27,007 nt of DNA from an uncultured Eggerthellaceae bacterium. Lineage in GTDB: Bacteria; Actinomycetota; Coriobacteriia; Coriobacteriales; Eggerthellaceae. The position numbers and the translations under genes were made by a program. The notes below the pieces were generated by a model. It was given only the letters and a program-made list of their open reading frames with translations. It searched no databases and was not told where the DNA came from. Numbering within the stretch: position 1 is the first letter of the stretch; each line of letters begins with the position of its first letter. The DNA lies in contig CAJURZ010000025.1 in the NCBI GenBank assembly GCA_910588905.1, positions 1 to 27,007 of the forward strand, in the 5' to 3' direction. Shown in pieces: positions 13,301 to 20,513 of this stretch.

Positions 13301-14182
13301 CTACAGGTCTGATTCGATCAGCTTGGTGAAGACCTCTACGATCTGGTTCAGGTTATCCGGGTTGGAGGTCATGACGCTGGATACCCGATAGGCATCCGCT
13401 AGGGCTAGGGTGCGGATGTTCTCCGAGCGCGTGAGGCTGTGACTGGCGGGGACTACCGTAGCTGCCATGCCCAGCTCTATCTTCACGGCTGCGGTATCCA
13501 TATCCCTCACTGGGGAGATATCCGGATAGAACCCTTGATTGCGGCAATACTCCGCCCACCTACGCACGCGGGGTGCGTCATCCGGGGCTGCAAAGAGATA
13601 CCGGAGCTTTGAGAGTTCCTTGGCGGTGGGCTCTTCGCTCAGTCGGGCCGTGGCCGCCACGCACAGGACGACAGGTTCTGAGGCTAGAACGGTCACGGTC
13701 TCCGCGTCTTCCTTGGATGCAGCATCCTCTTCCAGCTGATAGCCGAGGACGAAATCAAGCCTTCCGTTCGCCAGGGACTCCCTCAGGGACCCGTCGTCCA
13801 TGCTGGTGGCGGTGATGCTCAGGAAGGGCATGCTGTGCTTGCAATAGTCAACGGCAGAGATGATGATGTCCGGCAGCGTGAAGCCCGCCTGCACGCCCAG
13901 GGCAAGCCGCCCCCGCATGCCCTCTTTCACCTCCTGGACCAGGTCAATGGTCTTATTGAGGTCTTCCTGGAGACGGGGCAGGTTGGTAGCCAGCACGGCT
14001 CCGGCGGGAGTGAGCTTGACGTTGTGATGATCGCGCAGGAAGAGCACTGCTCCCAGCTCCTCTTCCAGGGTGGAGATGGCCTTCGACAGCGTTGATTGGC
14101 TGACGAAGAGGGCCTCAGCAGCCTTCGAGAAATTGAGGGTGCGGGCCACTTCCAGGAAGTATTGGAGCTGTCGGAAGGTCAT
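13301..14182 (-). CDS. LysR-family transcriptional regulator
   Basis: 293 aa, the usual LysR length. ATG 14182 has an AAGGAGG site; the frame continues upstream without a better start. Residues 1-60 are the winged helix-turn-helix (FRQLQYFLEVARTLNFSKAAEALFVSQSTLSKAISTLEEELGAVLF matches the LysR consensus in 20-residue stretches throughout). Residues 88-293 are the periplasmic-binding-protein-like effector domain (RLALGVQAGF at its first strand, VLGYQLEEDA and CVAATARLSEE later). It is divergent from the mtaA-like gene, and a T-N11-A dyad lies in the shared upstream region (14267-14281), so it likely controls itself and the corrinoid genes. The effector cannot be told from sequence. Confidence 0.92.
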   Translation of the reverse strand: MTFRQLQYFLEVARTLNFSKAAEALFVSQSTLSKAISTLEEELGAVLFLRDHHNVKLTPAGAVLATNLPRLQEDLNKTIDLVQEVKEGMRGRLALGVQAGFTLPDIIISAVDYCKHSMPFLSITATSMDDGSLRESLANGRLDFVLGYQLEEDAASKEDAETVTVLASEPVVLCVAATARLSEEPTAKELSKLRYLFAAPDDAPRVRRWAEYCRNQGFYPDISPVRDMDTAAVKIELGMAATVVPASHSLTRSENIRTLALADAYRVSSVMTSNPDNLNQIVEVFTKLIESDL

Positions 14183-14484
14183 GATCCTCCTTGAAGGATG
14201 ACGAACTGGTTCGCGCACCCGATCGGCGGGCAGCGGATAGAGGGCCATGATGGCAGAAGGGCCGTTATGAATCAAATTCATGACCCGTTCGATTATCGGT
14301 ATTTCCATTCTCCTCGGGTGGCGGATAGAGTCGAAGTGGCCTTCGCGAGGGTCCCCCTGAAACCTTCCAAGGCTGTATCCAATGCCGCCTTGCCGTCTCC
14401 CCCGATCGTGCAGGGCGGCAGATGTTCGTTCGAAATAGGTGCCAGTCTTGATGCAAGCTGGATGAGGCGAAAGGAAGCAGTCAG
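14183..14484. promoter_or_regulatory. 302-bp divergent control region between LysR gene and mtaA-like gene
   Basis: No credible gene is present. Visible elements: the LysR-type dyad at 14267-14281; a perfect inverted repeat CGAAC-TG-GTTCG at 14201-14212, 19 bases upstream of the LysR start; and the AAAGGAAG ribosome site of the mtaA-like gene at 14470-14477. No textbook -10/-35 pair stands out on either strand. A 98-codon open frame crossing it has no ribosome site and is judged spurious. Confidence 0.6.
14267..14281. promoter_or_regulatory. Probable LysR operator (15-bp dyad)
   Basis: ATGAAT-CAA-ATTCAT is a perfect 6-3-6 inverted repeat containing the LysR T-N11-A pattern (T14268, A14280). 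It lies 85 bp upstream of the divergent LysR gene. A near copy occurs at 19630-19644. Confidence 0.6.
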
Positions 14485-15489
14485 ATGGATATGAATGCAT
14501 GGGTTTCTGAGACGATCGCAGCGGAGAAGAAGCAAGCTCTTCCGGTCCTCTCCTTTCCGGCCATCCAGAAGATGGGCATCACCGTGAAAGAGCTCATCGA
14601 TTCAACGGATAAGCAGGCAGAGGCCATGAAGGTCATCGCTGACGCATTCCCTACAGCCGCATCCGTTTCCTTCATGGACCTCTCCGTGGAGGCAGAGGCA
14701 TTCGGTAGCCAGATCGTGGTATCCGATGAAGAGGTGCCAACGGTGGTGGGGTCCATCGTTGATGAGGATTCTGACCCTGACGACCTGGTGGTGCCTGCCG
14801 TAGGGGCAGGGCGCACGAGCCTTTATATAGAAGCCATCGGCAAGGTGATGGATGAGGTCACAGACCGGCCGGTGTTCGCGGGCATGATCGGTCCGTTCTC
14901 CTTGGCGGGGCGCTTGATGGATGTGAACGAGGTCATGATCCTCTGCTACGAGGAGCCGGAATTGGTGAAAGCAGTGCTGGCGAAGTGCACGGAATTCCTC
15001 ACAGCCTATGCCGAAGCGTACAAAGTAGCGGGGGCGAACGGTGTGGTGATAGCGGAGCCGCTGGCAGGATTGCTGCCTCCGGATCTGCTGGGTGAATTCT
15101 CCACGCCCTATGTGCGTCAGATCGTTGACGCTGTGCAAAGCAGCGACTTCTTGGTGATCTATCATAACTGCGGATCATCGGTGGTGAAGGCAGCCGATGC
15201 TGTGATAGCTACGGGTGCGAAAGCGTTCCACTTCGGCAATGCCATCCAGATGGAAGACATCCTGCCGCTCATGCCGAAGGATGTCATCGTCATGGGCAAT
15301 GTGGACCCTGCGGGTGAGATCCGCCTGGGCACGCCGGGGTCCGTGCGTGCGAAGACCCTGGCAGTGTTGGAAGCCTGTAGCGCCTACCCGAACTTCGTGA
15401 TATCCACGGGCTGCGATGTGCCACCCATGGCTCCCTATGAGAACATCCAGGCGTTCTTTGACGCAGTGGACGAGTTCTACGGAAGATAG
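14485..15489 (+). CDS. MtaA/CmuA-type zinc methyltransferase (uroporphyrinogen decarboxylase family)
   Basis: 334 aa. It has the URO-D fold shared by HemE and cobalamin-dependent methyltransferases, but belongs to the methyltransferase branch because it has the zinc ligands H227-x-C229 (YHNCGSS) and C310 (STGCDVPP) and the GNVDP element (271-275). Such enzymes move a methyl group between a methyl-corrinoid protein and a thiol or other acceptor. The next two genes are a DUF2284 protein and a RACo-like corrinoid activator, which supports a corrinoid-dependent route such as demethylation of methoxylated aromatics or methylamines. The cognate corrinoid protein is not encoded nearby. Start: ATG 14485 with AAAGGAAG. 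It opens a three-gene operon downstream of the LysR control region. Confidence 0.88.
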   Translation: MDMNAWVSETIAAEKKQALPVLSFPAIQKMGITVKELIDSTDKQAEAMKVIADAFPTAASVSFMDLSVEAEAFGSQIVVSDEEVPTVVGSIVDEDSDPDDLVVPAVGAGRTSLYIEAIGKVMDEVTDRPVFAGMIGPFSLAGRLMDVNEVMILCYEEPELVKAVLAKCTEFLTAYAEAYKVAGANGVVIAEPLAGLLPPDLLGEFSTPYVRQIVDAVQSSDFLVIYHNCGSSVVKAADAVIATGAKAFHFGNAIQMEDILPLMPKDVIVMGNVDPAGEIRLGTPGSVRAKTLAVLEACSAYPNFVISTGCDVPPMAPYENIQAFFDAVDEFYGR

Positions 15490-15494
15490 GACCG

Positions 15495-16028
15495 TTGGAC
15501 ATCCAAGAAGCCATAGAGGCATGCGGATTCGAATGCGTGGGCACCTGCAGCGCCTCTGAGCTGCGCACGCTTGAAGCGGTGCGGGAGATGTGCGCCTCAG
15601 GGCGCTGTCAGGCCTATGGCACGAACTGGGCCTGCCCGCCCCATTGCGGTTCGCTGGAGGACTTCCAGGAGGCTTTTGGAGAACGATCCCAGTGCTGGGT
15701 GCTTCAAACGGTCATGGAGCTGGAAGACGAATTCGATGGCGAGACCATGATGGAGGCCGCTCAGGTTCATCAGGCGCGTATCCACAAGCTCTCTCAGTTG
15801 GTGTCAGGGATGCCTGGGAACAGCCCCGATGCCATCCTCCTCACTGCGGGCGCGTGCACTATCTGCCCCCGATGCACCTGCCCTGAGGAGCCTTGCCGCT
15901 TTCCGGAGAAGAAGCTCGTATCCATGGAATCGGCGGGGCTCATGGTGAACGACGTATGCGTGAGCGCAGGCATTCCCTACAACCATGGGAAGGGTAGGAT
16001 CGCCTACACGGGGTGCGTGGTCCTATGA
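15495..16028 (+). CDS. DUF2284 cysteine-rich metal-binding protein
   Basis: 177 aa with TTG start 15495, five bases after the mtaA-like stop, with AGGA just before; no better start is in frame. DUF2284 proteins carry conserved cysteine groups, all visible here: C33, C38, C47, C51 (WACPPHCGS) and a ferredoxin-like cluster C121-x2-C124-x2-C127-x-C129-x4-C134 (CTICPRCTCPEEPC), plus C174. This is enough for an Fe-S cluster. The family is often found beside corrinoid methyltransferase genes but has no proven activity that I know of. It could feed electrons to, or help activate, the corrinoid system. Its stop overlaps the next start (ATGA), so translation is coupled to the RACo-like gene. Confidence 0.85.
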   Translation: MDIQEAIEACGFECVGTCSASELRTLEAVREMCASGRCQAYGTNWACPPHCGSLEDFQEAFGERSQCWVLQTVMELEDEFDGETMMEAAQVHQARIHKLSQLVSGMPGNSPDAILLTAGACTICPRCTCPEEPCRFPEKKLVSMESAGLMVNDVCVSAGIPYNHGKGRIAYTGCVVL

Positions 16029-17581
16029 GGTACCCTTCGGACCAGGTGGTGAGGCTGGCTTCGGATGCAAAGGGCTCTGTGCTGGAGGCCTTGCGTTCTC
16101 AGGGGATCAAGCTGGCATCCCCTTGTGGAGGTGCGGGTACCTGTGGGAAATGCAAGGTCACCGTTCGTCGGGCAGAGGGCATCGAAGAAACGGTGCTGGC
16201 GTGTCAGGAGTCGACAGCCTCGGTCAAGGATGTCTTGGTCCCGGAGGATGCCTTTCTTGGGGAAGGGCGGGCCATGGATGTGGTCCTTGGAGGGACTTCT
16301 GCTGCGAACCCATGGAAAGCGGACCACGGGGAGGGCTTCGGCCTGGCCCTTGATGTGGGTACCACTACGATAGCCTGTCATCTCTATGACCTGAAGACGG
16401 GAACGGTCATCGAAAGCGGTGGCCGTGCGAACCCTCAGGGGTCCTTCGGCGCCGATGTCATCTCACGGATAACGGCTGCAGAGGCAGGGCACGGGGCAGA
16501 GCTGCAAAGGGTCGTGAACGAGGCCATCGCCGCTTTGGCGTGCAGGCTCATAGAGCGGGCAGGGATCAAGGCTTCGGGCATTGTTCGGGCTGTGGTGGCG
16601 GGGAATACCGTCATGGAGCATCTGGCGGCCGGAGTGGACCCTGCGCCCATCGGCCGTGCGCCGTTCACAGCGCCCACGCTCTTCGGATGCATGCAGCCAC
16701 TGCAGGCACTGGGTTATCTGGGCTGTTCGACCCGTGAGGCCTTCTTCGCTCCTTGCGTGGCGGGGTATGTGGGTGGAGACATAACGGCTGACGTGCTGAG
16801 CCTGGGCATGGCATCCTCTTCGGACCTGAGGCTCCTGGCCGACCTGGGCACCAATGGCGAGATGGCCCTCGGCACTCCGGATGGCATCATCTGTTGTGCT
16901 ACGGCAGCAGGTCCCGTCTTCGAAGGGGCCAACATCACCTTCGGCATGCCCGCCTACCCAGGAGCAGTGGCTCGAGTGCGTTGGGAAGCAGAGGGTCTCG
17001 TCGTTGAGACCGTCAACGACGAACCTGCTCAGGGGATCTGCGGGTCAGGATTGATAGATGTGCTGGCCCTCCTTCTAGATGTGGGCATCATCGAAGAGGG
17101 TGGCCTCATGTTGGAGGCAGATGAACTGGACGCCACCGTGCCTTCGACGATCGCAGAGCGGGTAGGCACCCATGAGGGCGCACCTGCTTTTTGGGTAACA
17201 CCGCAAATAGCCGTCACTCAGCGGGATGTGCGCAACGTGCAACTGGCGAAGGCCGCTATCTGCGCGGGGATGCTCACCCTCTTGGAGAGCGCCCAGATTG
17301 AGCCTGCGCAGGTGGTGCGTTTGGATATCGCGGGCGGTCTGGGCCAGCATCTGAGCCTCAGGAATGCAGCGCGCATCGGGCTGTTCCCGCGGGTGCTATC
17401 AGGGGTGGCGCGTAGCGTGGGGAATGCGGCTATCGAAGGAGCGGGCCTTGCTCTGATGAGCGATGCAGCCCGGGAGGAGCTCGGGCGCATCGCCCGAGGG
17501 GCGCGGTATCTGGAACTCTCCACCAGCAGTACATTCAATGAGCGCTACCTGGAAGCCATGGAGTTCCTCGACCAAGCGTGA
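16025..17581 (+). CDS. RACo-like reductive activator of corrinoid proteins (2Fe-2S, DUF4445/ASKHA)
   Basis: 518 aa; ATG 16025 overlaps the preceding stop (ATGA). Residues 1-80 are a plant-type ferredoxin domain with ligands C34-x5-C40-x2-C43 and C60. From about residue 105 comes the middle and ASKHA ATPase region: LALDVGTTTIA (phosphate 1), GNTVMEHLAAG, GYVGGDITADV, LADLGTNGEMAL (phosphate 2), ICGSGLIDVLA and LDIAGGLGQHL near the end. Such proteins use ATP and a low-potential electron to return inactive Co(II) corrinoid to Co(I) in demethylase and acetyl-CoA pathways. Here it should serve the corrinoid protein used by the mtaA-like enzyme. All expected motifs look intact. The length is somewhat short of the ~600 aa of some RACo proteins but within the family. 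Confidence 0.9.
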   Translation: MRYPSDQVVRLASDAKGSVLEALRSQGIKLASPCGGAGTCGKCKVTVRRAEGIEETVLACQESTASVKDVLVPEDAFLGEGRAMDVVLGGTSAANPWKADHGEGFGLALDVGTTTIACHLYDLKTGTVIESGGRANPQGSFGADVISRITAAEAGHGAELQRVVNEAIAALACRLIERAGIKASGIVRAVVAGNTVMEHLAAGVDPAPIGRAPFTAPTLFGCMQPLQALGYLGCSTREAFFAPCVAGYVGGDITADVLSLGMASSSDLRLLADLGTNGEMALGTPDGIICCATAAGPVFEGANITFGMPAYPGAVARVRWEAEGLVVETVNDEPAQGICGSGLIDVLALLLDVGIIEEGGLMLEADELDATVPSTIAERVGTHEGAPAFWVTPQIAVTQRDVRNVQLAKAAICAGMLTLLESAQIEPAQVVRLDIAGGLGQHLSLRNAARIGLFPRVLSGVARSVGNAAIEGAGLALMSDAAREELGRIARGARYLELSTSSTFNERYLEAMEFLDQA

Positions 17582-17660
17582 CACCCTGTTGTAGATGACC
17601 CTCAGCTGCGTCGAGTGGTGCGAGCGGATGCGAACGGAGCTGCCCTCGGTGCGAGTCATC

Positions 17661-18980
17661 TTAGGCGCTCGCGTCCCGCTTCGGATATACGATAAGGGCC
17701 ACCACGAAGGCGATCACCTGCAAGAACAGGCAGCCAGCGAATGCCAGCGGATACCCGTGGCTTTCGATCAAGAAGCCCCATATCACCGAGAACACCGCTC
17801 CGCTGATATCTATGCCAAGCAGGAACAGCGCATTCGCCGCACCCCATCGCTCAGGTGGGGTGAGCTTTACGGCCATGGTCTGGTTCAGGGGCATGCCGAG
17901 CCCGATGAACAGGCCGAAGGGGATGCCAATGGCATAGAACAACGGCTCGGTCAGCGAACCGAAGAGTTGCATCCCGCAGCCGATGGCTAAGGCGAAGGCG
18001 GCAACGCCGCTGCTCGCAGCGATGCCCATGAGACGCAAGGGCGAGATCGAGTCCATGAAGTGGCCGGATATGAGGCGTACACCGATCATCACGGCTGCCA
18101 TGATGGTGTAGTACAGCCCCGAGTTGGCGACACCGAGGGAGTTCCCGAATGAGCCCATGTAGAACACGTTGAAGGTGAACCCGGCGGACATGAACACGAT
18201 GACGGCTGTTCCGCGCAGGGCGGTGGGCTCGAAGATGGAATCCAGGAATGTACGCAAAGAGCCTGTTGCGGCCTTTGAGGCTGCGGGGGAGTCCTCTCCT
18301 TTCGCCTCGCTCTTCCGCTCTCGGGGTTGAGCTGAGTTGCTCTGCTCTTGCTCCCATCGCACGCGATATTCGGAGGTCTTGGGCAAGAGCTGGGGGTCTT
18401 TCTCGTATCGGCAGATCAGCGTCAGAAGAAGGAAGAGAACGCTGCAGGCAGCGAGGCCATAATAGAGGTTCTCCGGTGGGTTCGAGGAGACGAGGAAGAG
18501 GGCGAGCGCTGGGCCAATGGCCATGGCAACGGCTTGCCCGAGCCCGGCGTAGCCGATGCCTTCGCCCAGTCGCGTGAAGGGAAGCACATCGGCAGCAGCC
18601 GTATTGGCGGCTGTGGTGGCCGCAGAGAAGCCGATTCCCTGCAGGGCACGCCAGAGGATGAATAGGGCGCCGTCGTTCTGCACAAGGGGCCCTATGGTGC
18701 CTATCAGCAAGAAGATGGCACCAATGAACAGGGTGAAGCGCCGTCCGCGGTCATCCACCAGGGGTCCGCAGCAGATGCGCATGACACCGGCTGCTGCGGA
18801 GAAGATCATGGCTCCGATGCCAGCCAGAGCTACGGTTCCTCCCGTGCGTTCCAGATAAACGGTGGAGCCGCAATTGACACCCTGGCCCACCATGAACGAG
18901 AAGAGGAGCATTGCCAAGATGATCACGAAGATGGGGCTCCAGAGCTTCTCTTTCTTTGCGGTGAGGGAGGTCATGTCCAT
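17661..18980 (-). CDS. Major facilitator superfamily transporter
   Basis: 439 aa from ATG 18980. About 12 hydrophobic helices are visible, in two halves joined by a charged cytoplasmic loop (from RYEKDPQLL to KSEAKGEDS, about residues 200-250). The MFS loop 2-3 motif appears as GPLVDDRGRRF (close to the G-x-L-x-D-R-x-G-R-R consensus), and a matching GHFMDSISPLRLM lies in the second half. Earlier in-frame starts exist, but residues before MDMTSL are not membrane-like and cross the divergent gene. The ribosome site is weak. It is convergent with the corrinoid operon and divergent from the adenosyltransferase gene. Substrate unknown; a methylated substrate or its product would suit the neighbours, as inference only. 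Confidence 0.88.
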   Translation of the reverse strand: MDMTSLTAKKEKLWSPIFVIILAMLLFSFMVGQGVNCGSTVYLERTGGTVALAGIGAMIFSAAAGVMRICCGPLVDDRGRRFTLFIGAIFLLIGTIGPLVQNDGALFILWRALQGIGFSAATTAANTAAADVLPFTRLGEGIGYAGLGQAVAMAIGPALALFLVSSNPPENLYYGLAACSVLFLLLTLICRYEKDPQLLPKTSEYRVRWEQEQSNSAQPRERKSEAKGEDSPAASKAATGSLRTFLDSIFEPTALRGTAVIVFMSAGFTFNVFYMGSFGNSLGVANSGLYYTIMAAVMIGVRLISGHFMDSISPLRLMGIAASSGVAAFALAIGCGMQLFGSLTEPLFYAIGIPFGLFIGLGMPLNQTMAVKLTPPERWGAANALFLLGIDISGAVFSVIWGFLIESHGYPLAFAGCLFLQVIAFVVALIVYPKRDASA

Positions 18981-19104
18981 AGGATAGCAGTAAGTGATGG
19001 TCGAGCGCATGCGGGAGGATCCAAGGAGCTGCAGGCAGAATGATGGCAGCGCCGTTCTGCGAACCGGTAGAATGGTCGTATTTGACCGGGGAGAAGGGGT
19101 GCCC

Positions 19105-19584
19105 ATGAGCCTGTATACGAAGAGTGGGGATGAAGGGCTCACCTCCCTTGCTTCGGGCCAGCGTCTCTCCAAGGCTGACGAACGGGTAGAGGCCTATGGC
19201 ACGGTGGATGAGCTGCAAGCCCATCTTGGCCTCGCTCGGGCTCATGTGCGTGACGCAGCCATGGCGGAGGACATACAGCATGTAGAAGAGCGTCTCTTCG
19301 ATGCCATGGCTGAGCTTGCCGATGCCCAGGAGGCTCGTATCACAGAAGCGGATATCCAGTGGCTGGAAGAGAAGATAGACCAATACGCCCCGAGCTGTTT
19401 CTCGTTCGTGGTGCCCGGAGAGAACGTGCCCTCCGCTGCCTTGCATGTGGCTCGGACGGTGGCTCGTAGGTGCGAGCGGCGGATCGTGTCGCTTTCCTCT
19501 GGCGCGGAGGTGGCCTCTGAGCTGCTCGTGTTCTTCAACAGGGTTTCTGATCTGTGCTATGCCATGGCCTGTTCTGCGGCTTGA
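19105..19584 (+). CDS. PduO-type corrinoid adenosyltransferase
   Basis: 159 aa; ATG 19105 has an AAGGGG site. It transfers adenosyl from ATP to Co(I) corrinoid to make coenzyme B12. Diagnostic motifs: YTKSGDEGLTSL (residues 4-15, ATP-binding loop), YGTVDEL (31-37), ARTVARRCERRIV (117-129, matching 'aRt.cRRaER') and FNRVSDLCYAMA (144-155, matching 'lNRlSDylf.la'). It is slightly shorter than the ~180-190 aa of many family members but has both ends. It lies between the MFS gene and the B12-riboswitch ECF operon, so it can process imported corrinoid. It is upstream of the riboswitch and so not controlled by it. Confidence 0.9.
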   Translation: MSLYTKSGDEGLTSLASGQRLSKADERVEAYGTVDELQAHLGLARAHVRDAAMAEDIQHVEERLFDAMAELADAQEARITEADIQWLEEKIDQYAPSCFSFVVPGENVPSAALHVARTVARRCERRIVSLSSGAEVASELLVFFNRVSDLCYAMACSAA

Positions 19585-19629
19585 ACCAGAGAGGCGCCAC
19601 CCTCCCCTCCAGGAGGCATGTGAGCGGTC

Positions 19630-19644
19630 ATGAAGGGAATTCAT
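19630..19644. promoter_or_regulatory. Second copy of the LysR-type dyad, upstream of the B12 uptake operon
   Basis: ATGAAGGGAATTCAT matches the 14267-14281 dyad at 12 of 15 positions, with both half-sites kept and the same T-N11-A spacing. Its centre is about 75 bp before the start expected from the -10 box at 19700-19705, close to the usual LysR activator position. Alternative: part of a weak terminator for the adenosyltransferase gene (CATGAA/TTCATG, no T tract). Confidence 0.5.
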
Positions 19645-19699
19645 GTTCCTATGAGTTATTCACATCGTCTTCTCGATGCTTCGTCCGATGAAGACAGGA

Positions 19700-19705
19700 T
19701 ACAAT
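19700..19705 (+). promoter_or_regulatory. Probable -10 box of the B12 uptake operon
   Basis: TACAAT occurs about 50 bases before the riboswitch aptamer. No good -35 hexamer lies 16-18 bp upstream, which would suit an activator-dependent promoter. Confidence 0.5.
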
Positions 19706-19754
19706 CCTGCAAGATGTCCGGATCGAGGGCATCAGAGAAGACTGGCTCTTCGAT

Positions 19755-19880
19755 CGTGCATCTAGGTGCATGGATAACCCTCGGGGAATGCGGGTGAGAA
19801 TCCCGCGCTGTACCAGCAACCGTAAAGCCATCTGAGCGCTGCTCTGCCCAGGTGCGAAGTCGGAATACCGAGCCTGATCA
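19755..19880 (+). ncRNA. Cobalamin riboswitch
   Basis: The conserved core is plain: GGGAATGCGGGTGAGAATCC (19783-19802), then GCGCTGTACCAGCAACCGTAAAGC in two motif blocks to 19828, and the B12 box AAGTCGGAATACCGAGCCT (19857-19875). Downstream, AGCCCT (19889-19894) can pair with AGGGTT (19902-19907) and cover the AAGGG ribosome site at 19901-19905. No T tract follows. Repression at translation when cobalamin is bound is therefore likely (inference). It controls the DUF4430-ECF operon. Confidence 0.95.
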
Positions 19881-19913
19881 AGATCGAGAGCCCTGGAAGA
19901 AAGGGTTGTTCCC

Positions 19914-20390
19914 ATGTTCGTGCGTTCTGTACCTCGTAGCCGTTCCCTGTCGTTCACCCGCAGTGCCCTGAGCCTTTTGGTGGTCTTGGCGCTTGCGTCG
20001 GTCGCCGTGCTCTCAGGATGCTCTTCGGCTTCATCAGCGGATGGCTCCTCGCAGTCATCCTCCTCGGCAGCCATCCAGGCCGAAGGCCCCACCATCGATG
20101 CAACGCTGATCGTGAAGGATCCCGCCGCGGCCGATGCCGAAGGAGCCAGCTATCCGGTCAAGGTTGCCCAAGAGGAGGCTACCGTGCTGGCTGCCGTGGA
20201 GGCATCCGGAGTGGACGCCGTCATCGAGGACGGCCCCTATGGTAAATACATCACCTCTATCGGCGGCAAGGCAGCCGAGGGCTCTTCTGGTTGGGTGTAC
20301 ACCGTCAACGGAGAGCAAGTCATGGAAGCCATTGATGTGTGCACCCTTGATGATGGTGACACGGTGGAGCTGGAATACCTGAGCATGTAG
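19914..20390 (+). CDS. DUF4430 lipoprotein, putative corrinoid-binding component of ECF uptake
   Basis: 158 aa; ATG 19914, AAGGG eight bases before it. Residues 1-35 are a lipoprotein signal with arginines first, a hydrophobic core and lipobox LSGC (C36), so it should be anchored on the outer face of the membrane. A Ser-rich linker (37-55) follows. Residues 58-158 are a DUF4430 (transcobalamin-like) domain: GKYITSIGGKAAEGSSGWVYTVNGE and the closing DDGDTVELEY are its typical strands, quoted in parts. Related domains occur at the end of vertebrate transcobalamin. Because it is the first gene behind a cobalamin riboswitch and precedes an ECF transporter, I infer it captures corrinoid and hands it to the S component. 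Confidence 0.88.
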   Translation: MFVRSVPRSRSLSFTRSALSLLVVLALASVAVLSGCSSASSADGSSQSSSSAAIQAEGPTIDATLIVKDPAAADAEGASYPVKVAQEEATVLAAVEASGVDAVIEDGPYGKYITSIGGKAAEGSSGWVYTVNGEQVMEAIDVCTLDDGDTVELEYLSM

Positions 20391-20424
20391 GCATCGCTCA
20401 TCATGCAAGGGGAGAGGGGTGCCC

Positions 20425-20505
20425 ATGGGTGATCTTTCATCGGGCACCGCAGCTCCAATGGTCCCTCCCCGCAGAGGCACGTCTGCTTCAGGGGAGCAGG
20501 AATAG
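20425..20505 (+). CDS. Possible 26-aa leader ORF before ecfT
   Basis: ATG 20425 has a strong AAGGGGAG ribosome site, while ecfT itself has a poor one and a GTG start nine bases after this ORF's TAG. The peptide is rich in Gly, Ser, Pro and Arg with no recognised motif. It could couple translation to ecfT. Chance is a real alternative. Confidence 0.35.
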   Translation: MGDLSSGTAAPMVPPRRGTSASGEQE

Positions 20506-20513
20506 GCATCGGC

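Noticed and set aside
14198..14494. 98-codon plus-strand frame in the LysR-mtaA intergenic region
   Set aside because: No spaced ribosome site, no family, and it overlaps the dyads and the mtaA-like ribosome site.
14183..14500. Longer N-terminus for the LysR protein
   Set aside because: LysR proteins begin right at the helix-turn-helix (MTFRQLQYFL) and that ATG has an AAGGAGG site.
18981..19172. Longer N-terminus for the MFS protein
   Set aside because: The added residues are not membrane-like and would overlap the adenosyltransferase gene on the other strand.
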